The notes: generated from the letters alone by a model not told the origin. A stretch of DNA of 64,000 nt from Segetibacter sp. (GCA_028288485.1 JAQBNO010000032.1:1-64000); one strand, 5' to 3'. Counted from the stretch's first letter, positions 37,294-46,127 are shown. Numbers and translations are program-made.

Positions 37294-38592
37294 CTAATGA
37301 TGCGCAAAGTCGATTTCATAATTCCCCTTTATACGCTCAATAGGAGGATTGAAATAGCCATACTTCAAATGCGGAAATTCTTCCTGTATTAACTCAAGCA
37401 ACTGCTTTACGCCTAAAAATTCCCCTGTATCTGTTACGTTTATTTTTCCTAGGTACCAATCGGGATCAATATTGAAATTACGCCATTGGATCATTTTTAG
37501 CCCGGTGTCTTTTATCACCTTGCGAAGCGCTTCATATTCTTCAACGCTATCCGTCATTCCGGGGAACACGAAATAATTAATGCTTGTCCAACCACCAAAG
37601 CCGTTCACAACGCGAAGGCTTTCAATAATATCTTCAAAAGTGTAGTTATTCGGGCAATAATAAGGTTCGTAAATATGTTTACGAACGCTGTTCAAGCTAA
37701 CGCGAATGCTGTCTAAACCAACTTTACAAAGCTCACGAACAGCATCAGGTTTAGAACCATTTGTATTAATATTAATACTTCCCTTAGGAGTATGTTTCCG
37801 CATTTCAATAATCGATTCCCTGATTGTTTGCCACATCAATAATGGTTCACCTTCACATCCTTGTCCAAAGCTTACAATAGGGTAGGGAGCAGTCTCTAAA
37901 TGTGGAACAGTATATTCAACGATTTCTTCAGCAGAAGGCTTAAAGGTCAGGCGGTCCTGCGTAGAAACAATGGTTTCATCTTCGGGCTGAAACGAAATAC
38001 AGCCGACACAATTTGCATTACACGCGGGGGACGAAGGAATGGGACATTCCCAGCGGCCTAAAAAATAATTACGTGCAGCGGGACATTTATAAGTGAGTGC
38101 GCAATTATTCGCGAGGTGTTGTACCAACCGGTTATGCGGGTAAATTTCCAAGGCTTTTTGAACACCTGACTCAACTACCGACTCATCATAACCTTCACAG
38201 TCCTGCCTGATGTCCTGTTCAATTCTTATGCAAGGCACATAAAACTTCTCGTTCAGCCAGCCGGCCGCGGTGTAACAAAACAACGGAAGCGTAGGTGCGT
38301 CAGGTGCGGTTTCGTAAGCGGCCAAATAGAAGCCCGTATGTGCAGGCGGAATAAAAGCGGCAACCGCCCAGCCTTTTTCGCAAAGGCGCATTTCACCGGT
38401 TTTTACGTCAATCCCGATTCCACGGCGGCCCGGTAACTCATACAATTGCCCGCCCTGAGGCAGTTCGATCCATTCATCTTCAGCAACAGGAATGGCCTCC
38501 CAACCCGTCCGTCCGGTTACATATAACGAGGTATCTTCAAAAATGTTTCCGTTTCCGTCGGAGTATAAAATATAGGGTGATTGTGTAAGCAT
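37294..38592 (-). CDS. Radical SAM protein of unknown pathway
   Basis: A 432-residue radical SAM enzyme. The 4Fe-4S ligands are C191, C195 and C198 (CNANCVGC), followed by the radical SAM TIM barrel with VSFGQGCEGEPLLMW as the GGE-like motif. A roughly 180-residue N-terminal part carries conserved cysteines (C164-type CEGYDE, ALTYKCPAARNYFLG) and no familiar domain. It probably performs a radical methylation, ligation or peptide modification reaction; the substrate is unknown. The genes on either side give no clue. Confidence 0.75.
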   Translation of the reverse strand: MLTQSPYILYSDGNGNIFEDTSLYVTGRTGWEAIPVAEDEWIELPQGGQLYELPGRRGIGIDVKTGEMRLCEKGWAVAAFIPPAHTGFYLAAYETAPDAPTLPLFCYTAAGWLNEKFYVPCIRIEQDIRQDCEGYDESVVESGVQKALEIYPHNRLVQHLANNCALTYKCPAARNYFLGRWECPIPSSPACNANCVGCISFQPEDETIVSTQDRLTFKPSAEEIVEYTVPHLETAPYPIVSFGQGCEGEPLLMWQTIRESIIEMRKHTPKGSININTNGSKPDAVRELCKVGLDSIRVSLNSVRKHIYEPYYCPNNYTFEDIIESLRVVNGFGGWTSINYFVFPGMTDSVEEYEALRKVIKDTGLKMIQWRNFNIDPDWYLGKINVTDTGEFLGVKQLLELIQEEFPHLKYGYFNPPIERIKGNYEIDFAHH

Positions 38593-38806
38593 GCATTATT
38601 TTTAAAGCAACAAACGACTTCTTTGTGTAGACTCTGCCGTTGCTCCTTAATAGATCGGTCTTGAAAAATTTGTGCAAAAGTAAATCTTATTATAACAGGT
38701 AATAAACCTCTGAATAGAGTTTTAAGGAAACTATAAATTGGTGTGAGTCTATAAAAGGTGTCGAAAGTTTATTTTGTTGACCAGCACGAAAACTTTATTC
38801 GGCACC

Positions 38807-38826
38807 GTTGTGTCACTCACTTGTAC
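38807..38826 (+). repeat. Dispersed 20-bp element, GTG subfamily (A6)
   Basis: An exact GTTGTGTCACTCACTTGTAC, oriented opposite to the flanking minus-strand genes. Confidence 0.8.
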
Positions 38827-38974
38827 TTGCAACGCCGTCTTCAGCTTTTTACACATCCTATTAAAGTGATAAAGATTGACCAAAGCGGAAAGCGGGAACA
38901 GAAGTATTTTTTAAAATAGTGGAAGAACGCTTCCTGGAAATTGAGTGGATGAACGGATGTGAACTTTCGGCTTT

Positions 38975-39023
38975 GCTCAAGGTAAACTGCTTCCGCTGCC
39001 ATCGGAAGCAGTTTACCTTGAGC
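38975..39023. repeat. Perfect 21-bp inverted repeat with 7-nt loop
   Basis: Arms 38975-38995 and 39003-39023 (GCTCAAGGTAAACTGCTTCC...) are exact complements over 21 bp. It lies about 80 bp beyond the stop of the DUF4142 gene on the minus strand. No T-run follows on either side, so it is unlike a classic terminator; it could be the end of a lost element or a stabilising 3' hairpin. Confidence 0.7.
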
Positions 39024-39103
39024 AGGGAGCGAATGCGTGTAAAAAAAAGATGAAAAAGGGCTTTCTCAACTCAAGTGAAAACCCCTGTCTGTTTTGTGGG
39101 CCT

Positions 39104-39736
39104 TTATATAATTTTTGTATTTGCTTTTTCCTTTGCCCCCGGAATTTTTGACAACAGATCGCGATGTGTTTTTATTTTGGGTATTGCCTTCATCACAGCA
39201 GCTTTCAATTCAGGATCTTTCGTTAGGCCAATAAATGTCTCCATTTCTGCAATTTTCGCTTCGTGCATCGCCAGCATTTGCCCTGCCCACGCTGCATCAA
39301 ATTCTTTTCCTTCGGGAAAACTATGTGGAGCCATCGTCATTTCATGATTATTGTTGTGGTGGTTTTTTCTTGCAGCAAGTTTTTCCAGTTCATTTAAGAT
39401 GTTCGTATGATCTGTTATCATTAAGGCTGCAACTTTTTTCGCTGCCTGCGACGTTCCTTTATCCCGTCCTAATTTAGATAATTCAATTTCCATCCTGTTA
39501 TCCATTATGTTTTTATTAATGAAAGCTGTATCTGACAGTACCGACATGCCGTCGTGCGGAGCAGCCGGTTTTACTGCCATGCCATCGTTTACTTTTCCAG
39601 GGTTTACTACCATCGGATCATTGTTTTTTCCCAACTTAACGGTGTCGCCAGAAGTTTGAGGAAAAGAAGAAATAGCTGCAACCAGGAGGGCGGTGGTTAA
39701 AAGAAGCTTTGGGTAAAAGTTTCTGCTCTTTTTCAT
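39104..39736 (-). CDS. DUF4142 secreted protein
   Basis: A 210-residue protein with a signal peptide (about 1-26) and a low-complexity linker in which three phrases resemble each other (NNDPMVVNPGKVNDGM, AVKPAAPHDGM), followed by the DUF4142 helical bundle (KNIMDNRMEIELSKLGRDKG, LMITDHTNILNELEKLA, MHEAKIAEMETFIGLTKD). DUF4142 proteins resemble ferritin-like bundles and are often stress-associated. The His-rich RKNHHNNNHE lies between helices and might bind metal. It is probably periplasmic. Confidence 0.82.
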   Translation of the reverse strand: MKKSRNFYPKLLLTTALLVAAISSFPQTSGDTVKLGKNNDPMVVNPGKVNDGMAVKPAAPHDGMSVLSDTAFINKNIMDNRMEIELSKLGRDKGTSQAAKKVAALMITDHTNILNELEKLAARKNHHNNNHEMTMAPHSFPEGKEFDAAWAGQMLAMHEAKIAEMETFIGLTKDPELKAAVMKAIPKIKTHRDLLSKIPGAKEKANTKII

Positions 39737-39928
39737 ACAAGAGGTTTTTAGGTTTTAAAAATTCGTTGTATGCGCATCAAAAGCCGAAAAAACCATTCCA
39801 GTAATGGAGAATATACTGTTAAAAGCAGTTATACCGCAAGGGTAATAAGATGTGAAGAGGCTAAAAATGGTAAGTAATCAAACTTACTTTACCTGTATCA
39901 AACACTACCGCTATTTACAGCTTTACCG

Positions 39929-40645
39929 TTATTGCAACTGCCGCTTATACATTTGAACAGCGTTTTCGTAACCAAGATAAATAGCGTCGCAAACCAGGGC
40001 ATGGCCAATAGAGACTTCGAGCAAACCAGGAATATGCTGAGCAAAGTATTTGAGGTTATGTAGGTCGAGGTCGTGACCGGCATTCATACCAAGGCCTAAT
40101 TCATTCGCTACTTTTGCTGCTGTTACGTAAGGTTCGATTGCTACTTCTTTATTATCATGAAAAGCCGTTGCATAACCTTCGGTGTATAGTTCTATTCTAT
40201 CTGTTCCTGTTGCCCTGGCACCTTCCACCATTGTAACATCCGGATCAACAAAAATTGACGTACGAATGCCGGCATTCTTAAAAACTGAAATAATGTTTAT
40301 CAAATAATCTTTGTGTTTGAGCGTATCCCAACCATGGTTCGAAGTTATTTGTCCCAGTGCATCCGGAACCAAAGTAACCTGGTGCGGTCTTACTTCAAGC
40401 ACCAGGTCGACAAACTTCTGTTCCTGCGGGTTTCCTTCTATGTTCAACTCAGTTTGAATAGCCTGCTTTATCTCTCTCACATCATTGTATCTTATGTGTC
40501 TTTCGTCCGGACGCGGATGCACCGTGACTCCGTCTGCTCCAAACCTTTCTGCGTCCAATGCAGCCTTTAAAACATTTGGATTATTACCTCCGCGGCTGTT
40601 TCTTAAAGTCGCAAATTTGTTGATGTTCACGCTGAGTTTTGTCAT
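39929..40645 (-). CDS. pdxJ: Pyridoxine 5'-phosphate synthase
   Basis: A 238-residue TIM-barrel enzyme that condenses 3-hydroxy-1-aminoacetone phosphate with 1-deoxyxylulose 5-phosphate in vitamin B6 synthesis. The N-terminal VNINKFATLRNSRGG and the phosphate/catalytic motifs HPRPDERHI and NAGHDLDLHNL are intact, and the length is typical (about 240). The gene stands alone in the cluster. Confidence 0.95.
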   Translation of the reverse strand: MTKLSVNINKFATLRNSRGGNNPNVLKAALDAERFGADGVTVHPRPDERHIRYNDVREIKQAIQTELNIEGNPQEQKFVDLVLEVRPHQVTLVPDALGQITSNHGWDTLKHKDYLINIISVFKNAGIRTSIFVDPDVTMVEGARATGTDRIELYTEGYATAFHDNKEVAIEPYVTAAKVANELGLGMNAGHDLDLHNLKYFAQHIPGLLEVSIGHALVCDAIYLGYENAVQMYKRQLQ

Positions 40646-40807
40646 GATGCGAAGGTAAAGAGATTACGAATAAGGTAAACGGTGGAAGGCATAAGACTTA
40701 AAGCAAGGCACAACAGGTAGGAGAATGTTTTATAAAAAGTTTATTGTTTGCAACAAAAATCTGTAACTGCTGTTATTTTGTAGACTTTTAAAGAGAATAG
40801 CAACTTT

Positions 40808-42649
40808 ATGGCCTACAAATCGTTGGAGCAATGTTTAATTGATTTAGAGAAAAACAATCACCTCATCCGGGTTAAAGAAGAAGTGGATCCTTTTCTTGAA
40901 ATGGCAGCTATTCACTTACGTGTGCATGAAGCGGGGGGCCCTGCGTTATTATTTGAAAACGTGAAAGGATCCAAATACCGGGCAGCATCGAACATTTTTG
41001 GATCTTTGGAGAGGAGCAAGTTTATTTTCAGAAATACCCTCGCAACTGTTCAAAGGCTGATAGAATTAAAAAATGACCCGGTAAAAGCAATTAAGCAACC
41101 ATTTAGAAATATTAATACAGGTTTGGCTGCACTTAAAGCACTGCCTTTAAAAAATCCTTCAAGTAAGCCTGTTCTTGCCGACGAAATACAAATTACAGAT
41201 CTCCCGTTAATTCAGCACTGGCCAATGGACGGGGGCGCATTTGTTACATTACCACAGGTATATACAGAGGATATAGACCAGCCCGGAATAATGAAAGCTA
41301 ACCTGGGAATGTACCGCATACAACTGACAGGTAACGAATATGAACCGAACCAGGAAATTGGTTTACATTACCAGTTACACCGCGGAATTGGCATACACCA
41401 TACAAAAGCCAATAAAAAAGGACAGCCGCTAAAAGTAAGTTGTTTCGTTGGTGGGCCTCCGTCCCATACTTTATCAGCCGTCATGCCCTTACCGGAAGGA
41501 ATCAGCGAGATGACTTTTGCCGGTGTATTAGGAGCGAGGAGATTTAGGTATGCTTACGAAAAAGGATTTTGTATTAGCACTGATGCTGATTTTGTGATAA
41601 CCGGTGAAGTATACCCCGGAGAAAATAAGCCGGAGGGTCCCTTTGGAGATCATTTGGGTTATTACAGTCTACAGCATCCATTTCCATTAATGAAAGTCAG
41701 AAAAGTGTATGCGCGCAAAAATGCGATCTGGCCTTTTACCGTCGTTGGCCGGCCTCCACAGGAAGATACCAGTTTCGGGCAGTTGATACATGAAATAACC
41801 GGCGATGCAATTCCACAGGAAATACCGGGGTTGAAAGAAGTGCATGCTGTTGATGCAGCCGGTGTTCACCCCTTGTTGCTGGCCATTGGAAGTGAACGAT
41901 ATACCCCATATAAGCCTTCAAAACAGCCTGCCGAGATCCTTACAATTGCTAATCATATCCTCGGAACAGGTCAACTTAGCCTTGCGAAATTTCTGTTCAT
42001 TACTGCCGACGACACCAATAACTTGACAACGCAGAATGTCAGGGAATTTATGGAGTACCTGTTGCAGCGGATCGACTTTACACGTGATATTCATTTTTAT
42101 ACCAATACCACCATAGATACACTCGACTATTCCGGCTCGGGTTTAAACAGCGGAAGTAAAGTAGTATTTGCAGCCTATGGTGAGGTGAAACGGGAATTAT
42201 GTAAAATAGTACCGTTCGCTTTGAAAACGTTGCAATCTTTTGAAAATGCGCAACTGTGTATGCCTGGGGTAGTATCTGTTCAAACACAGCCATTTACAAC
42301 TTATGAAGCCGCCCAAAATGAAATGCAGTTACTGAACGACCAGTTAATTGATAAAATGGATCAGCTACTACATACGCAATTAGTTATTGTCTGCGACAAC
42401 AGCAGCTTTGTAAGTGAGACTTTGAATAATTATTTATGGGTTACTTATACCAGATGCAACCCTTCACATGATATTTACGGGATCGATTCATTCACGGAAA
42501 ACAAGCACTGGGGTTGTAACGGACCCGTGATTATTGATGCGCGAATAAAACCCCATCATGCACCGCCAGTACAAAAAGATCCGGTCGTCGAAAAAAGAAT
42601 CGACCGTTTATTTGACAAAGGGGGTAGCCTGTACCAGGCTATAAAATAA
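40808..42649 (+). CDS. UbiD-family (de)carboxylase
   Basis: A 613-residue prenyl-FMN-dependent decarboxylase of the UbiD family. The PEGPFGDHLGYY motif (about 278-289) carries the catalytic acidic residues, and HLRVHEAGGPALLFENV and TFGQLI-type motifs are typical. In Bacteroidota without ubiquinone such proteins usually act in menaquinone synthesis, where they remove carboxyl groups from a naphthoate precursor. No ubiX-type flavin prenyltransferase lies nearby. The gene is followed by a bidirectional terminator shared with the convergent DUF2911 gene. Confidence 0.85.
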   Translation: MAYKSLEQCLIDLEKNNHLIRVKEEVDPFLEMAAIHLRVHEAGGPALLFENVKGSKYRAASNIFGSLERSKFIFRNTLATVQRLIELKNDPVKAIKQPFRNINTGLAALKALPLKNPSSKPVLADEIQITDLPLIQHWPMDGGAFVTLPQVYTEDIDQPGIMKANLGMYRIQLTGNEYEPNQEIGLHYQLHRGIGIHHTKANKKGQPLKVSCFVGGPPSHTLSAVMPLPEGISEMTFAGVLGARRFRYAYEKGFCISTDADFVITGEVYPGENKPEGPFGDHLGYYSLQHPFPLMKVRKVYARKNAIWPFTVVGRPPQEDTSFGQLIHEITGDAIPQEIPGLKEVHAVDAAGVHPLLLAIGSERYTPYKPSKQPAEILTIANHILGTGQLSLAKFLFITADDTNNLTTQNVREFMEYLLQRIDFTRDIHFYTNTTIDTLDYSGSGLNSGSKVVFAAYGEVKRELCKIVPFALKTLQSFENAQLCMPGVVSVQTQPFTTYEAAQNEMQLLNDQLIDKMDQLLHTQLVIVCDNSSFVSETLNNYLWVTYTRCNPSHDIYGIDSFTENKHWGCNGPVIIDARIKPHHAPPVQKDPVVEKRIDRLFDKGGSLYQAIK

Positions 42650-42650
42650 A

Positions 42651-42675
42651 AAAGCTCCGCAATTTACGGAGCTTT
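42651..42675. terminator. Bidirectional intrinsic terminator
   Basis: AAAGCTCCG (42651-42659) and CGGAGCTTT (42667-42675) form a perfect 9-bp stem with a 7-nt loop, A-rich on the left and T-rich on the right, between the convergent UbiD and DUF2911 genes. Confidence 0.85.
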
Positions 42676-42693
42676 TAAGTCTTTTTATGATCG

Positions 42694-43215
42694 TTAAACT
42701 ACGGTAAAGCTTACCTGGGTATCTCCCCACATTAATACAACTTTTCCATCATTATTTACATTAAAAGTCATTTTTTCAGTCGTTTGTGAAGCCTTTGAAG
42801 GGGTTACAACCACTCTCAATGCATCATCTGCTTGTGTATAGTTTGTTCCCCATTGTTTCCAGGTTTTGTTGAAAATAATGGTCCACGTTTTTTCACCCGG
42901 AATAGTATATAAGCCGTACTTACCTGCCGGTAACGGGTATTTCCCCTCAATTTTCGCATCTTTTGTAATTTCAAAAGCAGTGGCTTCATTCGCCCCTGTT
43001 CTCCACACTTTATCAAAGGTTGCAATATCTTTTCCAACAGTGCGGCCTTTTACACTTGGCTGGCTGTAATCTATGGTAATGGTGTTGCCACCACTTGTTG
43101 TAGCTGAAGCTTTAGCAGGCGGGCTGGCCCTTTTCGATTTATCATCCTGACCCATACAGTTCATGCTGCTAAAAAGGGTGGTAGCGGCCAGCGAAATCAT
43201 TAGAATCTTTTTCAT
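42694..43215 (-). CDS. DUF2911 secreted protein
   Basis: A 173-residue protein from the ATG at 43215, where a lipoprotein-like or Sec signal starts (MKKILMISLAATTLFSSMNC); upstream codons to 43257 look like noise. The DUF2911 core has TIDYSQPSVKGRTVGKDI, VWRTGANEATAFEITKDAKI, WTIIFNKTWKQWGTNYTQ and a C-terminal VLMWGDTQVSF, a beta-sandwich with conserved Trp. The function is unknown; the family is common in Bacteroidota. Confidence 0.85.
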   Translation of the reverse strand: MKKILMISLAATTLFSSMNCMGQDDKSKRASPPAKASATTSGGNTITIDYSQPSVKGRTVGKDIATFDKVWRTGANEATAFEITKDAKIEGKYPLPAGKYGLYTIPGEKTWTIIFNKTWKQWGTNYTQADDALRVVVTPSKASQTTEKMTFNVNNDGKVVLMWGDTQVSFTVV

Positions 43216-43635
43216 AGTCCGATAATTTTTTTTGTTATAGGAACTAAATATAAGCAATAAATTGTTTTAAAGACTTATCGTCAAAACAGCAAATTAACAA
43301 TGTAACTCATGTTTTGCTTTCTTATGGCCGGCTGCATTCGTTTTTTACTGCTACATCATCGTTCAAAGGAATCCCCTTTGGGTAATGTCACTCACTTTAC
43401 TCTATTTCATTATTGAACTAATTTATATAAGAAAAATAAATGTGCAGAAAGAGCAAAAAAAAAAATTAAAGTGTAAACTTTTTTTCTTTGTTTTGAAGAA
43501 TAGAATAGCGTAATTTGAAGAGTATCAATTATTTAAGCCGACTTTCTATGGTTTTGATCCTTTGCCAACAATAGAATCGTGTGGAAGAACGTTTCATAAT
43601 AAATTAAACGATTGCTAAAATAAAAATTTTAAAAA
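43216..43635. other. 420-bp intergenic region
   Basis: AT-rich, between the divergent DUF2911 gene and a small unknown frame. One degenerate short repeat lies at 43382. A poly-A run near 43459 is the only other feature. Confidence 0.3.
43382..43400 (+). repeat. Dispersed short element, GTG subfamily, degenerate (A12)
   Basis: Only TGTCACTCACTT of the consensus is kept, in the intergenic region before a small frame. Confidence 0.35.
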
Positions 43636-43881
43636 ATGAATTCTTGTGCGAGTCGGAATGATTATAAGTATGGGCAACAAATGATGAAAACTATTTTTAA
43701 GGTATCTAACAATACTAATGAATCCTTAGACAGTACTCAGCCACAAACTGTTGAAGAATTACAGGCAAAAATTCTTGAATTGGAAAAAGAACTAAAAAAG
43801 CAAAAGCAAGCTGCTGAAAAAGGTGCAAAGCTTTTAAAGCTTATCTGGGGCGATCAGTTTGCGACCGATTCGTTACATTAG
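43636..43881 (+). CDS. Small coiled-coil protein, unknown
   Basis: An 81-residue predicted protein whose central part (TVEELQAKILELEKELKKQK) is a clear two-to-three-heptad coiled coil, with a polar N-terminus. In-frame ATGs at 43681 and 43684 would give 65-66 residues and may be the true starts. I do not recognise it. Its codon use looks coding. Confidence 0.5.
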   Translation: MNSCASRNDYKYGQQMMKTIFKVSNNTNESLDSTQPQTVEELQAKILELEKELKKQKQAAEKGAKLLKLIWGDQFATDSLH

Positions 43882-44121
43882 CTGTTCCTTCAACCTTAAC
43901 CCTATAACAGTATAGATTATACCGCTGAAAAAAGTAAGCTCCTGTAATTTTTTCTCTTTTTATTGATTAGCTTCTTTCGGCTGATCTTTTTCTGCTACAT
44001 CTTTTTATCTTTTTTTAGACACGGGAAAAAAGACTTTTTCTTGTTGCGCAACTTCACTTTCGGCAAGTAAGGAGAATGGATTAATTTGCGTCAATAAAAT
44101 TAATACCCTTCTAATTGCGAT

Positions 44122-44400
44122 ATGCCAACTACCCATTTAATCATTAAAGGAAAAGTGCAGGGAGTCTTTTATCGGGCAACTGCAAAAGAAATTGCTGAAA
44201 AATGTGGCGTAACCGGTTGGATTAAAAATACGCTCGACGGTAACGTAGAGGCAACAATAACGGGAACCGAAGAACAATTAGACCAATTTGCAAACTGGTG
44301 TAAAAAAGGTCCCGCAAGAGCAAAGGTGACTGAAGTCGTCTCTTCCAGCATTGCAGAAACAATCTTTAATGATTTTACAGTAATTAGAAGCGACAGTTAG
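44122..44400 (+). CDS. acyP: Acylphosphatase
   Basis: A 92-residue acylphosphatase that hydrolyses carboxyl-phosphate bonds. The catalytic Arg in KVQGVFYRATA (about 17) and Asn in GWIKNTLDGNVE (about 35) are present, with the closing FTVIR strand. The length is normal. It stands alone and is convergent with a short unknown gene. Confidence 0.93.
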   Translation: MPTTHLIIKGKVQGVFYRATAKEIAEKCGVTGWIKNTLDGNVEATITGTEEQLDQFANWCKKGPARAKVTEVVSSSIAETIFNDFTVIRSDS

Positions 44401-44414
44401 GACACAGATAATAT

Positions 44415-44579
44415 TTACCTCTTATCTAAGGTTGTTACATTGTCATCCTTTTCAATATCCGTTTTTTTATCGCTTGCCGACGGTATTTCAGGAGAGCCAT
44501 CTTCACCTACCCTCACAAAAGCGTTGTCTGTATTTTTAACCGGTGCTTCCTGTTCCGGAAATGTCTTATCGTTATCCAT
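44415..44579 (-). CDS. Small acidic protein, unknown
   Basis: A 54-residue product from the ATG at 44579 (MDNDKTFPEQEAPVK); the frame is open to 44639, but the extension looks non-coding. It is very rich in Asp, Glu and Lys and disordered in appearance. No family is recognised. It may be a short regulatory or stress protein. Confidence 0.4.
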   Translation of the reverse strand: MDNDKTFPEQEAPVKNTDNAFVRVGEDGSPEIPSASDKKTDIEKDDNVTTLDKR

Positions 44580-44806
44580 TTTAATGTTTTTGCTATCCGT
44601 AAAAAATATGTGCCAGTTATTTAAACACTCGTTTATCACACCTGAACTAAATGGCCTTCCTCAAATTTTACCGTACTAATATTAAAATAACAGTCAATAT
44701 TTATAAACCAGTTTTTCATTAAGAAACTATTTGCATTAGAATTTTAGATTTTCTTCCAAACTTCCTTTTGCCTCTAATAATTTCTTTTAATTTTTTTTTA
44801 AACTGG

Positions 44807-44834
44807 GGTTACCTTTCAATTTTTGTTGTATTAA
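44807..44834 (+). promoter_or_regulatory. Promoter-like boxes shared by two lipoprotein copies (first)
   Basis: GGTTAC (44807-44812), a 15-nt spacer, then GTATTAA (44828-44834), 34 bp before the ATG. The same two boxes with the same spacer precede the second copy. The boxes do not match TTG/TAnnTTTG, so an alternative (perhaps ECF-type) sigma factor is possible. Confidence 0.4.
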
Positions 44835-44868
44835 ACTTCAAATTCTATCAACAATAAACAAATTAACA

Positions 44869-45039
44869 ATGAAAAAGTTATTATTCGTATTCGTATTAGG
44901 CGCATTTGCTGCTTGCGGTGGTGGTGGTTCTGAAGCAACTACTGATTCAACTACTGTAACTACTGAAGGTACTGGAACTATGGGTACTGATGCTGGTACA
45001 ATGAGCACAGATACTACAAGTATGACTGCTCCTCACTAA
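44869..45039 (+). CDS. Small Thr/Gly-rich lipoprotein, copy 1
   Basis: A 56-residue lipoprotein: LGAFAAC ends the signal and C16 is the lipid attachment site, followed by GGGG and a Thr/Ser-rich tail with repeated TT, TDST and MSTDTT. It has nothing but a signal and a disordered tail. It is tandem with two related copies at 45353 and 45720. Confidence 0.7.
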   Translation: MKKLLFVFVLGAFAACGGGGSEATTDSTTVTTEGTGTMGTDAGTMSTDTTSMTAPH

Positions 45040-45111
45040 ATTATTATAGTTTAACTGCTGTTGTTGTCTTTATGGCAATTGACAAACTTGCCGGTCAAAG
45101 CGGTTAACAAA

Positions 45112-45171
45112 GATTTTCATATGGCAAGCAATCGTTAGAGGCCGTCCTTATTCCTGGGGAGGGCTTTATTT
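45112..45171 (+). terminator. Repeated 3' block with intrinsic terminator, copy 1
   Basis: A 60-bp block ending in GCCGTCC (45141-45147) and GGAGGGC (45158-45164), one mismatch, then a T-run. The same block follows the second copy at 45601-45660 with only one base change. It acts as the terminator of copy 1. Confidence 0.7.
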
Positions 45172-45293
45172 TTTTAGCAATTCAAAAAATTTTTACGTCT
45201 TCCAACCCGTAAGAATGGACGGAAATAAAAGATTGCTGGCCTTCTAGCTTTTTTAGTGCAATTGTTAACACTAAAAATTATTTTCAATAACCG

Positions 45294-45321
45294 GGTTACT
45301 TTTAATTCTTCCCTGTATTAA
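45294..45321 (+). promoter_or_regulatory. Promoter-like boxes shared by two lipoprotein copies (second)
   Basis: GGTTAC (45294-45299), 15 nt, GTATTAA (45315-45321), 31 bp before the second lipoprotein ATG. The surroundings diverge from the first copy, so the retained boxes and spacing suggest a functional promoter. Confidence 0.4.
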
Positions 45322-45352
45322 CCATTAAATCAAACACATAAACAAAAAGACA

Positions 45353-45535
45353 ATGAAAAAATTATTATTTGTATTCGTACTAGGCGCTTTTGCAGCTTGC
45401 GGTGGTGGTGCTTCTGAAACTTCAACTGATTCAACTTCTGTAACTACAGATACTTCTGCTTCTGCAATGGGCACTGATGCAAGTGGTGCAGGTACAATGA
45501 GTACTGATACTACAACTATGACTACTCCTCACTAA
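45353..45535 (+). CDS. Small Thr/Gly-rich lipoprotein, copy 2
   Basis: A 60-residue lipoprotein with the same signal (C16 after LGAFAA) and a tail rich in Ser/Thr/Ala with TDSTSVTTDTSA and MSTDTT blocks. It is closest to copy 1, with similar ends (TTPH versus TAPH). It probably arose by tandem duplication of the promoter-gene-terminator unit. Confidence 0.75.
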   Translation: MKKLLFVFVLGAFAACGGGASETSTDSTSVTTDTSASAMGTDASGAGTMSTDTTTMTTPH

Positions 45536-45600
45536 ACTTCTATATTTAACTGCAATAACTATAATATAGTAATCAAGCTTGCCTGGCAGCAGTTAATAAA

Positions 45601-45660
45601 GATTTTCATATGGCAAGCAATCGTTAGAGGCCGTCCCTATTCCTGGGGAGGGCTTTATTT
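45601..45660 (+). terminator. Repeated 3' block with intrinsic terminator, copy 2
   Basis: The same 60-bp block as at 45112, hairpin 45630-45653 and T-run, one substitution in the first stem region. It lies between the second and third lipoproteins. Confidence 0.7.
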
Positions 45661-45719
45661 TTGCAATTATGTTTAAACCATTTCGAATAACTAATTCCAA
45701 CACCCGCATATTAAAACAC

Positions 45720-45908
45720 ATGAAAAAATTACTAATTGTTTTCATCTTCGGTGCATTTGCCTCTTGTGGCAGCAATACAGGCGCCGACGCAACTACAGAC
45801 TCAACTTCAGTTTCAAAAGACACTTCTTCACCGGGTACAATAATTACCGACACTACCGGTGTGCCTAGCATGAATGCAGATACCTCCGGAATGGGGCAGG
45901 CTCGATAG
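45720..45908 (+). CDS. Small Ser/Thr-rich lipoprotein, copy 3
   Basis: A 62-residue lipoprotein from the ATG at 45720: signal IFGAFAS then C16, then TTDSTSVSKDTSS and a diverged tail. An upstream in-frame ATG at 45669 would put 17 unrelated residues ahead of the signal, so 45720 is preferred. It lacks the promoter boxes of copies 1 and 2, so it may be read through from copy 2 or have another promoter. Confidence 0.65.
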   Translation: MKKLLIVFIFGAFASCGSNTGADATTDSTSVSKDTSSPGTIITDTTGVPSMNADTSGMGQAR

Positions 45909-46052
45909 TTATTCAAGAACTTTTTAAGAATAAGCGTCATTTCATTCATTCGCAATGAATACATCACCTGCAATTGTTATTTCATGAATTGGAGATGAAC
46001 TTTTTTTATAAAAAATTATTTGGAGACCGGCATTATTTCTTCCCTAAACATC

Positions 46053-46072
46053 GTTGCGTCGCACACTTCAGC
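46053..46072 (+). repeat. Dispersed 20-bp element, GCG subfamily (B6)
   Basis: GTTGCGTCGCACACTTCAGC, about 20 bp upstream of the pheA-leader promoter. It shares CTAAACATC on its left with other copies. Confidence 0.7.
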
Positions 46073-46093
46073 CTTTAATACTCTTTTTGAAAA

Positions 46094-46127
46094 TTGTAAA
46101 AAAAAGCAAAAAAGATTTTTATTTTTG
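46094..46127 (+). promoter_or_regulatory. Bacteroidota consensus promoter of the pheA leader
   Basis: TTG (46094-46096), a 23-nt spacer, then TATTTTTG (46120-46127), matching TAnnTTTG. The predicted start near 46133 gives a short leader before the leader-peptide ATG at 46155. Confidence 0.7.

Larger units (their letters stand above)
38593..39103. other. 511-bp intergenic region
   Basis: It contains one GTG-type repeat (38807) and the 21-bp hairpin at 38975-39023. The rest shows no reading frame that looks real. Confidence 0.35.
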
